Source: Lachnospiraceae bacterium (GTDB lineage Bacteria > Bacillota > Clostridia > Lachnospirales > Lachnospiraceae). From it: a DNA stretch of 64,000 nucleotides. The position numbers were made by a program, and so were the translations under genes. Location: the NCBI GenBank assembly GCA_910575475.1, contig CAJTGD010000024.1:32044-96043 (forward strand), given 5' to 3'. Of the stretch, positions 35,225 through 45,498 are shown piece by piece (the first letter of the stretch is position 1; each line of letters opens with the position of its first letter). The notes under the pieces are model-generated. The model had not been told where the DNA came from and did no database searches. It saw nothing but the letters and a program-made list of their open reading frames with translations.

Positions 35225-37671
35225 TTAAAGATGATTTGGGAAAGAAGCTGCTGTTTTTCGACGGCGGGATGGGCACGCTGCTCCAGGCAAAGGGATTGAA
35301 GCCGGGAGAACTGCCGGAGACATGGAATGTAACACACGGGGAGGAGATCATCGGCATCCATCAGGCCTATATCGAGGCCGGGAGCGACCTTGTCCTGACC
35401 AATACATTTGGCGCCAATGCCCTGAAATTCCGGGATGGAGGCTATCCGCTGCAGGAGATCATAGAACAGGCGGTCAGCCACGTGAAGGAAGCGGCCCGCC
35501 GGGCAGGGCGCAGCGTCTATACGGCACTGGATGTAGGGCCCACCGGGAAGCTTTTAAAGCCTATGGGGGATCTGGAATTTGAGGCCGCATACGAAGCCTT
35601 TAAGCAGGCCATGGTCTACGGGGAACAGGCGGGCGCGGATCTGATCCACATCGAGACGATGAGCGATACTTATGAGATCAAGGCGGCGGTGCTGGCGGCA
35701 AAGGAGAACACGAAGCTGCCTGTGTTTGTGACCGCCATTTTTGATGAACGGAAAAAATTGCTCACCGGCGCGGATGTTCCTGCCGTTGTCAGCCTGCTGG
35801 AAGGCCTGCGGGTGGATGCCCTTGGGGTGAACTGCGGACTGGGGCCGGTTCAGGTGATGCCGGTTCTGGAAGAGCTTTTGGCCTGCGCATCCATTCCGGT
35901 GATCGTGAAGCCCAATGCCGGACTGCCGAAGCAGCGGGGCAATGAGACGTATTACGATGTGAGTCCGGAGGAATTTGCGCGGACCATGAAGGACATTGTG
36001 GAAAAAGGGGCGGCTGTCGTGGGAGGCTGTTGCGGGACCACGCCTAAGCATCTGGGCAGCATGAGCGAAGCCTGCCGGGGCATGTCCGTAAAGCCTGCGG
36101 AGAAAAAATCGTTTACCGTGGTCTCTTCTTATGGGCAGGCAGTGGTCCTGGGAAAGGGCTCCAGGATCATAGGAGAACGGATCAATCCCACCGGAAAGAA
36201 GAAGCTTAAGCAGGCTTTGAAGGACCGTGACCTGGATTATATTTTGAAGGAAGGCATCCTGCAGGAGGAAAACGGAGCCCATATCCTGGATGTGAATGTG
36301 GGGCTGCCGGATATCGATGAGACGGCCATGATGGTGGAGGCGGTGGAAGGGCTGCAGAGCGTCACCAGCCTTCCCCTACAGATCGATACGGTGGATGTGC
36401 GTGCCATGGAAGCGGCGCTTCGGATCTACAACGGAAAGCCCATGGTCAATTCGGTCAGCGGCAAGCAGGAATCCATGGATGCGGTGTTCCCTCTCATTGC
36501 AAAATACGGCGGTGTGGTGATCGGGCTGGCACTGGATGAAAAGGGGATTCCGGAGACGGCTGACGGCCGGGTACGGGTGGCAGAGCGGATCATCCGGGAA
36601 GCGGCGAAGTACGGGATCGAAAAGAAGGATATCGTCATTGACGTGCTGGCCATGACCATCAGCTCAGAGCCGGAGGGAGCGGCTGTGGCCCTGGAGGCCA
36701 TCGGGCGGGTGCGCCGGGAGCTGGGGGTGCATACGGTACTGGGCGTGTCCAACATTTCCTTCGGGCTCCCCTGCCGTCCGATCCTGAATGCCAGCTTCTA
36801 TATGATGGCCATGTACGCCGGACTCGGCGCCGGGATCGTGAATCCCTCTTCCGAGGCTATGATGGAGGCCTATGACGCATACCATGCCCTGATGGGCTTT
36901 GACGAGAACTGCAGCCGCTATGTGGAAAAATATGCGGGACGCAAGGCCCGGGGTACGTCGGCTCCGGCCGGGAGTATGGCGGTGCCTGAGTCCGGGGATA
37001 GGACTTCGGCGGGCCTTGCGGCAGGCGGCAAAGCGGAGCTTCCCGGCGGTGCCATGGGCCTTCAGACGGTAATCGAAAAAGGGCTGAAGGAAGAGGCATA
37101 CCACATTACGGAAAGGCTGGTCCGGAACCAGGCCCCGCTGGATATCATCAATACCCATCTGATCCCGGCCCTGGATCATGTGGGAAAGGGCTTTGAACAG
37201 GGAACCGTATTCCTTCCCCAGCTTTTGATGAGCGCGGAGGCGGCGAAGGCGGCATTTTCCGTATTGAAGGAGCGGATCGCGGAGAGCGGGGAAGCGGCGG
37301 AAAAGAAGGAAAAGGTGGTCCTGGCAACGGTGAAGGGAGATATCCATGATATCGGAAAAAATATCGTCAAGGTCCTGCTGGAAAACTACGGCTTTGAGGT
37401 GATCGACCTGGGCAAGGACGTACCGCCGGAACGGATCCTGGAAGCGGTCCGGGCGCAGGACATCCGGCTGGCGGGCTTGAGTGCGCTGATGACGACCACT
37501 GTGGTCAGCATGGAGGAGACCATCCGGCTTCTGAAAAAGGAAGCGCCAAAGTGCAGGGTCATGGTCGGAGGAGCGGTGCTGAACCAGGAATATGCCGATA
37601 TGATCGGGGCGGATTTTTACGGGAAGGACGCCATGCAGTCCGTTTACTATGCACAAAAAATTCTGCAGTGA
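35221..37671 (+). CDS. metH: Cobalamin-dependent methionine synthase core (MetH without activation domain)
   Basis: 816 residues against about 1,230 for the E. coli enzyme. Homocysteine-binding barrel (1-300) with zinc ligands Cys205 in VNCGLG and Cys270-Cys271 in GGCCGTTP; methyltetrahydrofolate-binding barrel (about 315-570, RINPTGKKKLKQAL and DVNVGLPDIDE); cap helices (about 600-695); cobalamin domain with GDIHDIGKN, His709 being the cobalt ligand. A Gly/Ala-rich linker (about 580-610) precedes the cap. It methylates homocysteine to methionine. The activation domain is the separate upstream gene. Confidence 0.95.
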   Translation: MIKDDLGKKLLFFDGGMGTLLQAKGLKPGELPETWNVTHGEEIIGIHQAYIEAGSDLVLTNTFGANALKFRDGGYPLQEIIEQAVSHVKEAARRAGRSVYTALDVGPTGKLLKPMGDLEFEAAYEAFKQAMVYGEQAGADLIHIETMSDTYEIKAAVLAAKENTKLPVFVTAIFDERKKLLTGADVPAVVSLLEGLRVDALGVNCGLGPVQVMPVLEELLACASIPVIVKPNAGLPKQRGNETYYDVSPEEFARTMKDIVEKGAAVVGGCCGTTPKHLGSMSEACRGMSVKPAEKKSFTVVSSYGQAVVLGKGSRIIGERINPTGKKKLKQALKDRDLDYILKEGILQEENGAHILDVNVGLPDIDETAMMVEAVEGLQSVTSLPLQIDTVDVRAMEAALRIYNGKPMVNSVSGKQESMDAVFPLIAKYGGVVIGLALDEKGIPETADGRVRVAERIIREAAKYGIEKKDIVIDVLAMTISSEPEGAAVALEAIGRVRRELGVHTVLGVSNISFGLPCRPILNASFYMMAMYAGLGAGIVNPSSEAMMEAYDAYHALMGFDENCSRYVEKYAGRKARGTSAPAGSMAVPESGDRTSAGLAAGGKAELPGGAMGLQTVIEKGLKEEAYHITERLVRNQAPLDIINTHLIPALDHVGKGFEQGTVFLPQLLMSAEAAKAAFSVLKERIAESGEAAEKKEKVVLATVKGDIHDIGKNIVKVLLENYGFEVIDLGKDVPPERILEAVRAQDIRLAGLSALMTTTVVSMEETIRLLKKEAPKCRVMVGGAVLNQEYADMIGADFYGKDAMQSVYYAQKILQ

Positions 37672-37678
37672 TTTCAGG

Positions 37679-37707
37679 TTTACAAACAGAAAACGCTGTG
37701 ATATGAT
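37679..37707 (+). promoter_or_regulatory. alaS promoter
   Basis: TTTACA (37679-37684), a 17-base spacer and TATGAT (37702-37707). It begins just past the metH stop and gives alaS its own transcript. The leader is too short for a T-box. Confidence 0.6.
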
Positions 37708-37746
37708 GAAAAACAGTCGAATTGGATCAATAGGAGGATGAAACAA

Positions 37747-40386
37747 ATGCACCAATATGGAGTGAACCAGCTGAGAAACATGTTTTTGGAGTTCTTTGAG
37801 AGTAAGGGACATCTTGCCATGAAGAGCTTTTCCCTGGTGCCGCACAACGATAAGAGCCTGCTGCTCATCAATTCGGGGATGGCGCCGCTGAAGCCGTATT
37901 TTACAGGGCAGGAGATTCCGCCCAGGAGACGGGTGACCACCTGTCAGAAGTGTATCCGTACAGGAGATATCGAGAACGTGGGAAAGACCGCCCGCCACGG
38001 TACATTTTTTGAGATGCTGGGGAATTTTTCGTTTGGAGATTATTTTAAAAAGGAAGCCATCGAGTGGTCCTGGGAGTTTCTGACCGAGGTCGTGGGACTG
38101 GATCCGGACAGACTGTACCCTTCCGTATATGAGGAGGACGACGAGGCATTTGAGATCTGGAACAAAAAGATGGGGATCCCGGCAGAACGGATCTTCAAAT
38201 TCGGAAAAGGGGACAACTTCTGGGAGCATGGTTCCGGCCCCTGCGGCCCCTGCTCGGAGATCTATTATGACCGCGGGGAGAAGTACGGCTGCGGCAAGCC
38301 GGACTGTACGGTAGGCTGTGAGTGCGACCGCTATATGGAGATCTGGAACAACGTATTCACCCAGTTTGACAATGACGGCAACGGCAATTACAGCGAACTG
38401 GAACAGAAGAATATTGACACCGGCATGGGGCTGGAGCGTCTTGCATCCGTCGTGCAGGATGTGGATTCTATTTTTGATGTGGATACGATCAAGGCGCTGC
38501 GTGATCACGTGTGCAGACTGGCCGGAAAAGAATATGGGATCGTATATCAGAATGATGTTTCTATCCGGGTGATCACGGACCATGTCCGTTCGGTGACCTT
38601 TATGATTTCTGACGGGATTATGCCTTCCAATGAGGGAAGAGGATATGTGCTGCGCCGTCTGCTGCGCCGGGCATGCCGTCACGGAAGGCTTCTGGGGATT
38701 GAAGGCAGCTTCCTTCCGAAGTTGGCGGAGACGGTCATTGCAGGCTCTAAGGACGGGTATCCGGAATTGGAGGAGAAGAAAGATTTTATCCTGAAGGTGA
38801 TCGCAAAAGAGGAAGAGCAGTTCAATAAGACCATCGACCAGGGACTGGGAATCCTGTCCGAACTGATCGCAGAGATGGAGAAAAAGGGAGAGCGCACGCT
38901 GTCCGGGGATTCGGCATTCAAGCTCTATGATACCTATGGTTTCCCGCTGGATCTGACCAAGGAGATTCTGGAAGAGAAGAAGCTGTCCGTGGATGAGGAA
39001 GGCTTCCAGTCTGCCATGGAGGTGCAGAGGAAGACGGCCAGAGATGCCCGGGAGGTTACCAATTATATGGGAGCGGACGTGACCGTATATGAGTCCATCG
39101 ACCCCGGTGTGACCAGTACCTTTGTGGGATATGACCATCTGAGCGCAGAGTCTGTGATCACGGTCCTGACCTCAGAGACCGAACTGGCGGACGCGTTGTC
39201 AGACGGAGAGAGAGGCACTGTTTTTGTAGAGGAAACACCGTTCTATGCGACCAGCGGCGGCCAGGAGGCGGATACCGGCCTGATCCGGACCGGGGAAGGG
39301 GAATTCCAGGTGGAGGATACGATCAAGCTCTTGGGGGGCAAGATCGGCCATGTGGGACGTGTCGTAAAGGGCATGATCAAGGCCGGTGACCAGGCGGTGC
39401 TGGAAGTGAACGCGGAAAAACGCGCGCTGTCCGCAAGGAACCACAGCGCCACCCATCTGCTCCAGAAGGCCCTCCGAACGGTTCTGGGAACTCATGTGGA
39501 GCAGGCCGGATCCAGCGTCAACGAAGAACGGCTGCGGTTTGACTTTACTCATTTTTCGGCATTGACTGCGGAGGAACTGGAACAGGTGGAAAATCTGGTC
39601 AATGAGAGTATTGCAAAGGCGTTGACCGTGGATATCAGAAATATGCCCATCGAAGAGGCAAGAAAGACCGGGGCGCAGGCCCTCTTTGGGGAGAAATACG
39701 GGGATATTGTGCGGGTCGTGAATATGGGAGATTACTCCATTGAATTCTGCGGCGGCACCCATGTAGGGAATACCTCGGAGATCATGGCAATGAAGATCAT
39801 CAGCGAGACCGGCGTGGCGGCCGGTGTGCGGCGTATTGAAGCGCTGACCTCCAAAGGGCTTCTGAAATACTACGGCAGTCTGGAAGAGAAGATGCGGGAG
39901 GCGGCGAAGCTCTTAAAGGCGACACCGGAGAATCTTGGGGACAAGATCGCGCATCTGCTCTCAGAGAATAAGGCGCTCCACGGGGAAGTGGAAAGCTTAA
40001 AGAGCAAGATGGCACAGGATGCCGCAGGGGATATCCTGGACCAGGTAAGGGAAGTGTCCGGAGTGAAGCTCCTTGCGGCTCAGCTGGACGGAGTGGATAT
40101 GAACGGACTGCGCGACCTGGGCGACCAGCTCAAGGAGAAGCTGGGAGAGGGCGTGGTCGTCCTGGCATCTGCAAACGGCGGCAAGGTCAGCCTGATGGTC
40201 ACAGCGACAGAAGGGACTATGAAGAAGGGGGCCCATGCGGGCAACCTGATCAAGGCGATTGCTGGCTGCGTCGGCGGAGGCGGAGGCGGCCGTCCGAATA
40301 TGGCGCAGGCCGGAGGAAAAGATCCGGCAGGTATCCCGGACGCGCTGGCCAAGGCGGCAGAGGTCCTGGAGGGACAGATCGGCTGA
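37747..40386 (+). CDS. alaS: Alanyl-tRNA synthetase
   Basis: 879 residues. The ATG at 37747 (MHQYGVNQLRNMFLEFFESK) is nine bases from the AGGAGG SD; the ATG at 37738 abuts it. A class II synthetase core (SKGHLAMKSFSLVPHNDKSL, then TTCQKCIRTGDIENVGKTARH). The editing domain has NHSATHLLQKALR and the distal CGGTHVGNT. The C-Ala/DHHA1 region ends in a Gly-rich GGGGGGRPNMAQAGGKD. It charges tRNA-Ala and clears mischarged Ser/Gly. A perfect-arm hairpin terminator follows. Confidence 0.98.
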   Translation: MHQYGVNQLRNMFLEFFESKGHLAMKSFSLVPHNDKSLLLINSGMAPLKPYFTGQEIPPRRRVTTCQKCIRTGDIENVGKTARHGTFFEMLGNFSFGDYFKKEAIEWSWEFLTEVVGLDPDRLYPSVYEEDDEAFEIWNKKMGIPAERIFKFGKGDNFWEHGSGPCGPCSEIYYDRGEKYGCGKPDCTVGCECDRYMEIWNNVFTQFDNDGNGNYSELEQKNIDTGMGLERLASVVQDVDSIFDVDTIKALRDHVCRLAGKEYGIVYQNDVSIRVITDHVRSVTFMISDGIMPSNEGRGYVLRRLLRRACRHGRLLGIEGSFLPKLAETVIAGSKDGYPELEEKKDFILKVIAKEEEQFNKTIDQGLGILSELIAEMEKKGERTLSGDSAFKLYDTYGFPLDLTKEILEEKKLSVDEEGFQSAMEVQRKTARDAREVTNYMGADVTVYESIDPGVTSTFVGYDHLSAESVITVLTSETELADALSDGERGTVFVEETPFYATSGGQEADTGLIRTGEGEFQVEDTIKLLGGKIGHVGRVVKGMIKAGDQAVLEVNAEKRALSARNHSATHLLQKALRTVLGTHVEQAGSSVNEERLRFDFTHFSALTAEELEQVENLVNESIAKALTVDIRNMPIEEARKTGAQALFGEKYGDIVRVVNMGDYSIEFCGGTHVGNTSEIMAMKIISETGVAAGVRRIEALTSKGLLKYYGSLEEKMREAAKLLKATPENLGDKIAHLLSENKALHGEVESLKSKMAQDAAGDILDQVREVSGVKLLAAQLDGVDMNGLRDLGDQLKEKLGEGVVVLASANGGKVSLMVTATEGTMKKGAHAGNLIKAIAGCVGGGGGGRPNMAQAGGKDPAGIPDALAKAAEVLEGQIG

Positions 40387-40393
40387 GAGAAAA

Positions 40394-40440
40394 AAACAGG
40401 AGAACAGCAGACGACAGATGGGGCTGCTGTTCTCCTGTTT
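40394..40440 (+). terminator. alaS terminator
   Basis: 17-base perfect arms, AAACAGGAGAACAGCAG and its complement, around a 13-base loop. It lies 8 bases after the alaS stop and ends in TTT. Confidence 0.8.
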
Positions 40441-40546
40441 CTGCCTGTACGGCTGCCGGAGATGTGCACTGCGTTGTGCTGCAGATGTCGCGGTGCGACC
40501 GCTACAGGCGCAAGTTTCGCAGGCGAAACTCTTTGTTCCAAAGAAA

Positions 40547-40574
40547 ACAGGATGCCGGTATTCCAGCATCCTGT
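40547..40574 (-). terminator. rpsU terminator
   Basis: ACAGGATGC / GCATCCTGT arms around 10 bases, followed on the minus strand by TTTTC. It lies just downstream of the minus-strand rpsU gene. The 110 bases between it and the alaS terminator hold only a short GTTTCGC/GCGAAAC hairpin. Confidence 0.7.
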
Positions 40575-40587
40575 CGTTTTGCACATA

Positions 40588-40764
40588 TTAATTATACTTC
40601 CGTTTTCTGGCCGCCTCAGACTTTTTCTTACGTCTTACGCTCGGCTTCTCATAATGCTCTCTTTTACGGATTTCCTGCTGAATGCCCGCTTTCGCACAGT
40701 TTCTTTTGAATCTGCGTAAAGCACTATCCAACGTCTCGTTTTCTTTCACGATTACATTTGACAT
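40588..40764 (-). CDS. rpsU: 30S ribosomal protein S21
   Basis: 58 residues, [20 protein letters not shown] to the basic C-terminus [12 protein letters not shown], the family's length and pattern. S21 binds the small subunit near the anti-SD helix. The ATG at 40764 is preceded by purine-rich GAGGTTAGGTGTGAG. Longer in-frame starts upstream are not supported. It has its own minus-strand promoter and a terminator. Confidence 0.97.
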   Translation of the reverse strand: MSNVIVKENETLDSALRRFKRNCAKAGIQQEIRKREHYEKPSVRRKKKSEAARKRKYN

Positions 40765-40841
40765 AGACTCACACCTAACCTCCCCTCCAGCCTTGTATTG
40801 TGCATCATACGACTGTTCGGGTATATTTAGCACTACAGAAG

Positions 40842-40869
40842 ATTATAACATATTTTTTCGTTCAGTCAA
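40842..40869 (-). promoter_or_regulatory. rpsU promoter
   Basis: On the minus strand TTGACT and TATAAT are separated by 16 A-rich bases, 78 bases before the rpsU ATG. Confidence 0.65.
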
Positions 40870-40952
40870 CTGTTTCTTCACAAAAATTTTATGAAAGTCG
40901 TTGCATAAGCCTGTTTCACGACATTTTTTTTGAGGTGCGGTTGGATTTTTTG

Positions 40953-42397
<1,445 letters not shown>

Positions 42398-42464
42398 TCC
42401 GGATGAAATGTGTTGAGTTTTTCTGCGAAAGCATGGAACCGATACGAATCTGATGGAGGATGAT

Positions 42465-42508
42465 TGAGTCAGACCTGCTCATTCGATAGGGCGGGCCTGA
42501 CTCTCTTT
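42465..42508 (+). terminator. gdhA terminator
   Basis: GAGTCAG / CTGACTC closing arms with further pairing inside, ending in CTCTCTTTCT. It lies about 70 bases after the gdhA stop. Confidence 0.65.
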
Positions 42509-42549
42509 CTAGTTCAGTATTCACCGTTAATTACGCAATGCTGTACTAG
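42509..42549. mobile_element. Reduced 41-bp copy of the CTAG-ended MITE
   Basis: This 41-base segment begins CTAGTTCAGTATT and ends GCAATGCTGTACTAG. Its last 32 bases equal a terminal repeat of the 165-bp element at 60859-61023. It looks like an internally deleted or solo-terminus copy, directly after the gdhA terminator. Confidence 0.65.
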
Positions 42550-42565
42550 TCAGGCTATGACATCA

Positions 42566-42650
42566 GGGCCAAGCGGCCATGTTTGGCGGAAACGCTGTCA
42601 GCGGCAGGATTTCCGCTTGAAATGACCTTTTGCCCCTGATATCATATTAT
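42566..42650 (+). ncRNA. Nested hairpin in the leader region of the Ca2+-type ATPase gene
   Basis: Outer arms ATCAGGGCCAAG / TTGCCCCTGAT enclose a stem GCGGAAA / TTTCCGC, which itself encloses CGCTG / CAGCG. It lies about 58 bases before the P-ATPase gene. It does not match the yybP-ykoY or M-box consensus that I know. It could be a structured regulatory leader or another repeat element. Confidence 0.4.
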
Positions 42651-42707
42651 AAATTTTGACGATATTGTAAAAGATAAAGGATAACTCTGTAATAAGGAGG
42701 ATTTCAT

Positions 42708-45317
42708 ATGAGTGAATATTATCAATTACCGGGCAGGGAGGTTCTGAAACAGCTGAATGGTTCCGAGGAGCCGCTGACCTCCCAGCAGGTCCGGGAGCAT
42801 CAGGAGAAGTACGGGCGAAATGAACTGGCGGAAGGGAAGAAGGAGACGATCCTGCACATTTTCCTGGGCCAGTACAAGGACTTTCTGGTCATGATCCTGA
42901 TCGCCGCGGCAATCGTGTCCGGCCTGCTGCGGGATGTGGAGAGCGCGGTCGTGATCCTGGTCGTGATCACCATCAACGCGGTTCTGGGAACCATGCAGAC
43001 CGTGAAGGCGGAGCAGTCGCTGGACAGCCTGAAAAAGCTGTCTGCGCCGGAGGCAAAGGTCATGCGGGACGGCAACCTGGTTCAGATCCCATCTGCGGAG
43101 GTGACGGTCGGGGATATCGTATATCTGGACGCGGGGGACTATATCCCTGCGGATGGCCGGATCCTGGAGTGCGCCAGCTTAAAGACCGATGAAAGCGCCC
43201 TCACCGGGGAAAGCCTTGGAGTTGAGAAAAGCACGGAGCCGGTGAAGGGGGAGGTTTCTCTTGGGGACCGCACGAATATGGTCTATTCCGGCTGCTTTGC
43301 GACCTATGGAAGAGCCTCCTTTGCGGTGACTGCCATCGGAATGGAGACAGAGGTGGGCAAGATCGCAGGACTTTTAAACCAGGCCTCTCAGAAGCAGACA
43401 CCCCTGCAGATCAGCCTGGATCAGTTCGGGAAAAAGCTGTCCATCCTCATCCTGATCTTCTGCGGCATTTTGTTCGGAATCCAGGTGATGCGGGGCGGAG
43501 ACGCGGGAGACGCCTTTTTGTTCGCTGTAGCCCTTGCGGTAGCGGCGATCCCGGAAGCACTGAGCTCTATCGTGACCATCGTGCTTTCCTTCGGGACGCA
43601 GAAGATGGCGAAAGAGCATGCCATCATCCGGAAGCTGCAGGCAGTGGAAGGGCTGGGCAGTGTGTCTGTCATCTGTTCCGATAAGACGGGAACTCTGACC
43701 CAGAACCGGATGACGGTGGAAGACTATTATGTAAACGGGATCCGGATCCCTGCGGAAGGGATCGACCTGGAAAATCCTCAGGAAAGCATGCTGCTTCTGA
43801 GCAGCATCCTCTGCAACGACGCCTCCAACGCGGAAGGGGCGGAGATCGGGGATCCTACGGAGCTCGCGCTGATCAACCTGGGAGACCGGTTCGGACTCTA
43901 TGCATCTGGCGTCCGGGAAAAATATCCCCGGTTCGGGGAGAATCCTTTTGACAGCGACCGGAAGCTGATGTCCACCCAGCATGTGATGGAGGGCCGGCCC
44001 ACCATGCTTGTCAAAGGCGCGGTCGATGTGCTGCTGGAACGGATGAACCACATCCAGACGGATGAGGGCGTGCATCCATTGACGGATACGGACAAGGAAA
44101 AGATCCGGAACCAGAATCAGGAATTTTCCAAAGAAGGGCTGCGGGTGCTGGGATTTGCCTATAAAGAGATCCCGGCAGACCACGAACTGACGCTGGAGGA
44201 TGAATATCATCTGACCTTTATCGGGATGATCGCCATGATGGATCCGCCCCGGGAGGAATCTGCGGAGGCTGTGAAGCAATGTAAGCAGGCCGGGATCCGG
44301 CCGATCATGATCACCGGGGATCATAAGGTGACGGCAGCGGCCATTGCAAAACGGATCGGGATCTTAAAGGACGATTCCGAGGCCTGTGAGGGCTCGGAGA
44401 TGGATTCCATGTCGGATCAGGAGCTGAGGGACTTTGTGGAAGATATCTCGGTCTATGCCCGGGTGACGCCGGAGCATAAGATCCGGATCGTAAAGGCATG
44501 GCAGGACAAGGGCTATATCGTGTCCATGACCGGGGACGGCGTGAACGACGCTCCGGCGCTGAAACAGGCGGATATCGGAGTGGCAATGGGGATCACCGGG
44601 AGTGAGGTGTCCAAGGACGCAGCCTCTATGGTGCTGACGGATGACAATTTCGCGACCATTGTCAAGGCAGTGGAAAACGGGCGGAATGTATACCGGAATA
44701 TCAAAAATTCCATCCAGTTTTTACTGTCCGGCAATTTCGGAGCGATCCTTGCGGTGCTGTATGCGTCTGTCGCGGCGCTTCCAGTTCCCTTTGCACCGGT
44801 GCATCTGCTGTTCATCAATCTGCTGACAGACAGCCTTCCGGCAATCGCGCTGGGACTGGAGCCTCATACGAAGGACGTGATGGACGAGAAGCCGCGGCCG
44901 GTCGGGGAATCCATCCTGACGAAAGCATTTTTGCAGAAGATCGGCATCGAGGGCTTATCCATCGCGGTAACGACCATGGCCGCGTTTTATATCGGAAACC
45001 ATTTTGGCAATGCGGTGCTGGCAAGCACCATGGCATTCGGGACACTGTGCACGGCGCGTCTGGTGCATGGGTTCAACTGTAAGGATGACAGGCCGGTGGT
45101 GCTTTCGAAGAAATTGTGGAACAACAAGTATCTGCTGGGAGCATTTGCCCTGGGACTGTGCCTGATCACGGCAGTTTTGATGATTCCGGCGTGCAGCGGC
45201 GTATTTCAGGTGCAGACTCTGACAGGGACACGGCTTCTGATCGTGTATGGACTGGCATTGCTGAATCTGCCGATCATACAGATCATCAAGATGGTCCGCA
45301 TCAAAATGAAGAAGTGA
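42708..45317 (+). CDS. Cation-transporting P-type ATPase, Ca2+ (SERCA/PMCA-like) type
   Basis: 869 residues. N-terminal cation ATPase segment; TGES actuator motif in LTGESLGVEK; phosphorylation site SDKTGTLT with Asp325; KGAVDVLLER in the nucleotide-binding domain; MTGDGVNDAPALK hinge. Helix 4 reads AIPEALSSI and helix 6 NLLTDSLPAIALGLEP, as in bacterial P2A pumps that export Ca2+. About ten membrane helices are predicted, with four to six after the hinge. The SD is AAGGAGG. A nested hairpin lies in the leader region. The substrate could also include Mn2+. Confidence 0.93.
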   Translation: MSEYYQLPGREVLKQLNGSEEPLTSQQVREHQEKYGRNELAEGKKETILHIFLGQYKDFLVMILIAAAIVSGLLRDVESAVVILVVITINAVLGTMQTVKAEQSLDSLKKLSAPEAKVMRDGNLVQIPSAEVTVGDIVYLDAGDYIPADGRILECASLKTDESALTGESLGVEKSTEPVKGEVSLGDRTNMVYSGCFATYGRASFAVTAIGMETEVGKIAGLLNQASQKQTPLQISLDQFGKKLSILILIFCGILFGIQVMRGGDAGDAFLFAVALAVAAIPEALSSIVTIVLSFGTQKMAKEHAIIRKLQAVEGLGSVSVICSDKTGTLTQNRMTVEDYYVNGIRIPAEGIDLENPQESMLLLSSILCNDASNAEGAEIGDPTELALINLGDRFGLYASGVREKYPRFGENPFDSDRKLMSTQHVMEGRPTMLVKGAVDVLLERMNHIQTDEGVHPLTDTDKEKIRNQNQEFSKEGLRVLGFAYKEIPADHELTLEDEYHLTFIGMIAMMDPPREESAEAVKQCKQAGIRPIMITGDHKVTAAAIAKRIGILKDDSEACEGSEMDSMSDQELRDFVEDISVYARVTPEHKIRIVKAWQDKGYIVSMTGDGVNDAPALKQADIGVAMGITGSEVSKDAASMVLTDDNFATIVKAVENGRNVYRNIKNSIQFLLSGNFGAILAVLYASVAALPVPFAPVHLLFINLLTDSLPAIALGLEPHTKDVMDEKPRPVGESILTKAFLQKIGIEGLSIAVTTMAAFYIGNHFGNAVLASTMAFGTLCTARLVHGFNCKDDRPVVLSKKLWNNKYLLGAFALGLCLITAVLMIPACSGVFQVQTLTGTRLLIVYGLALLNLPIIQIIKMVRIKMKK

Positions 45318-45332
45318 TTCGTGCGGCCGTGA

Positions 45333-45372
45333 GTATACCCAGGGGCACCACATTGTGGACATCCGGCCGTTT
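45333..45372. repeat. Dispersed 40-bp hairpin repeat, copy 2
   Basis: Matches 6453-6492 at about 34 of 40 positions. The inner palindrome CCACATTGTGG differs from copy 1 but still pairs. It lies 15 bases after the P-ATPase stop. Confidence 0.6.
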
Positions 45373-45390
45373 GCGGATTTCGCAGGATAT

Positions 45391-45474
45391 TTGACTGTCG
45401 GATTGGCGTATTTCTACGATATATTTCGGATGATATATATTTAGAAATACGCCATTTCCAGACAGTCTTTTTTT
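45391..45474. terminator. Long hairpin between the Ca2+-type ATPase and gatD
   Basis: GACTGTC plus GGCGTATTTCTA on the left pair with TAGAAATACGCC plus GACAGTC on the right, followed by TTTTTTT. The AT-rich loop is about 30 bases. It probably terminates the P-ATPase transcript and may act on both strands. Confidence 0.7.
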
Positions 45475-45498
45475 AAGAAAGCATTATGGTATCATTTA

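Noticed and set aside
36664..39138. An 824-codon open frame on the minus strand across metH and alaS
   Set aside because: It lies wholly opposite two well-identified genes and reads as low-complexity His/Leu/Arg-rich sequence with no SD. It is a shadow of codon bias.
42551..42707. A yybP-ykoY or M-box riboswitch before the P-type ATPase
   Set aside because: The conserved core bases of those riboswitches are absent; only nested stems are seen.
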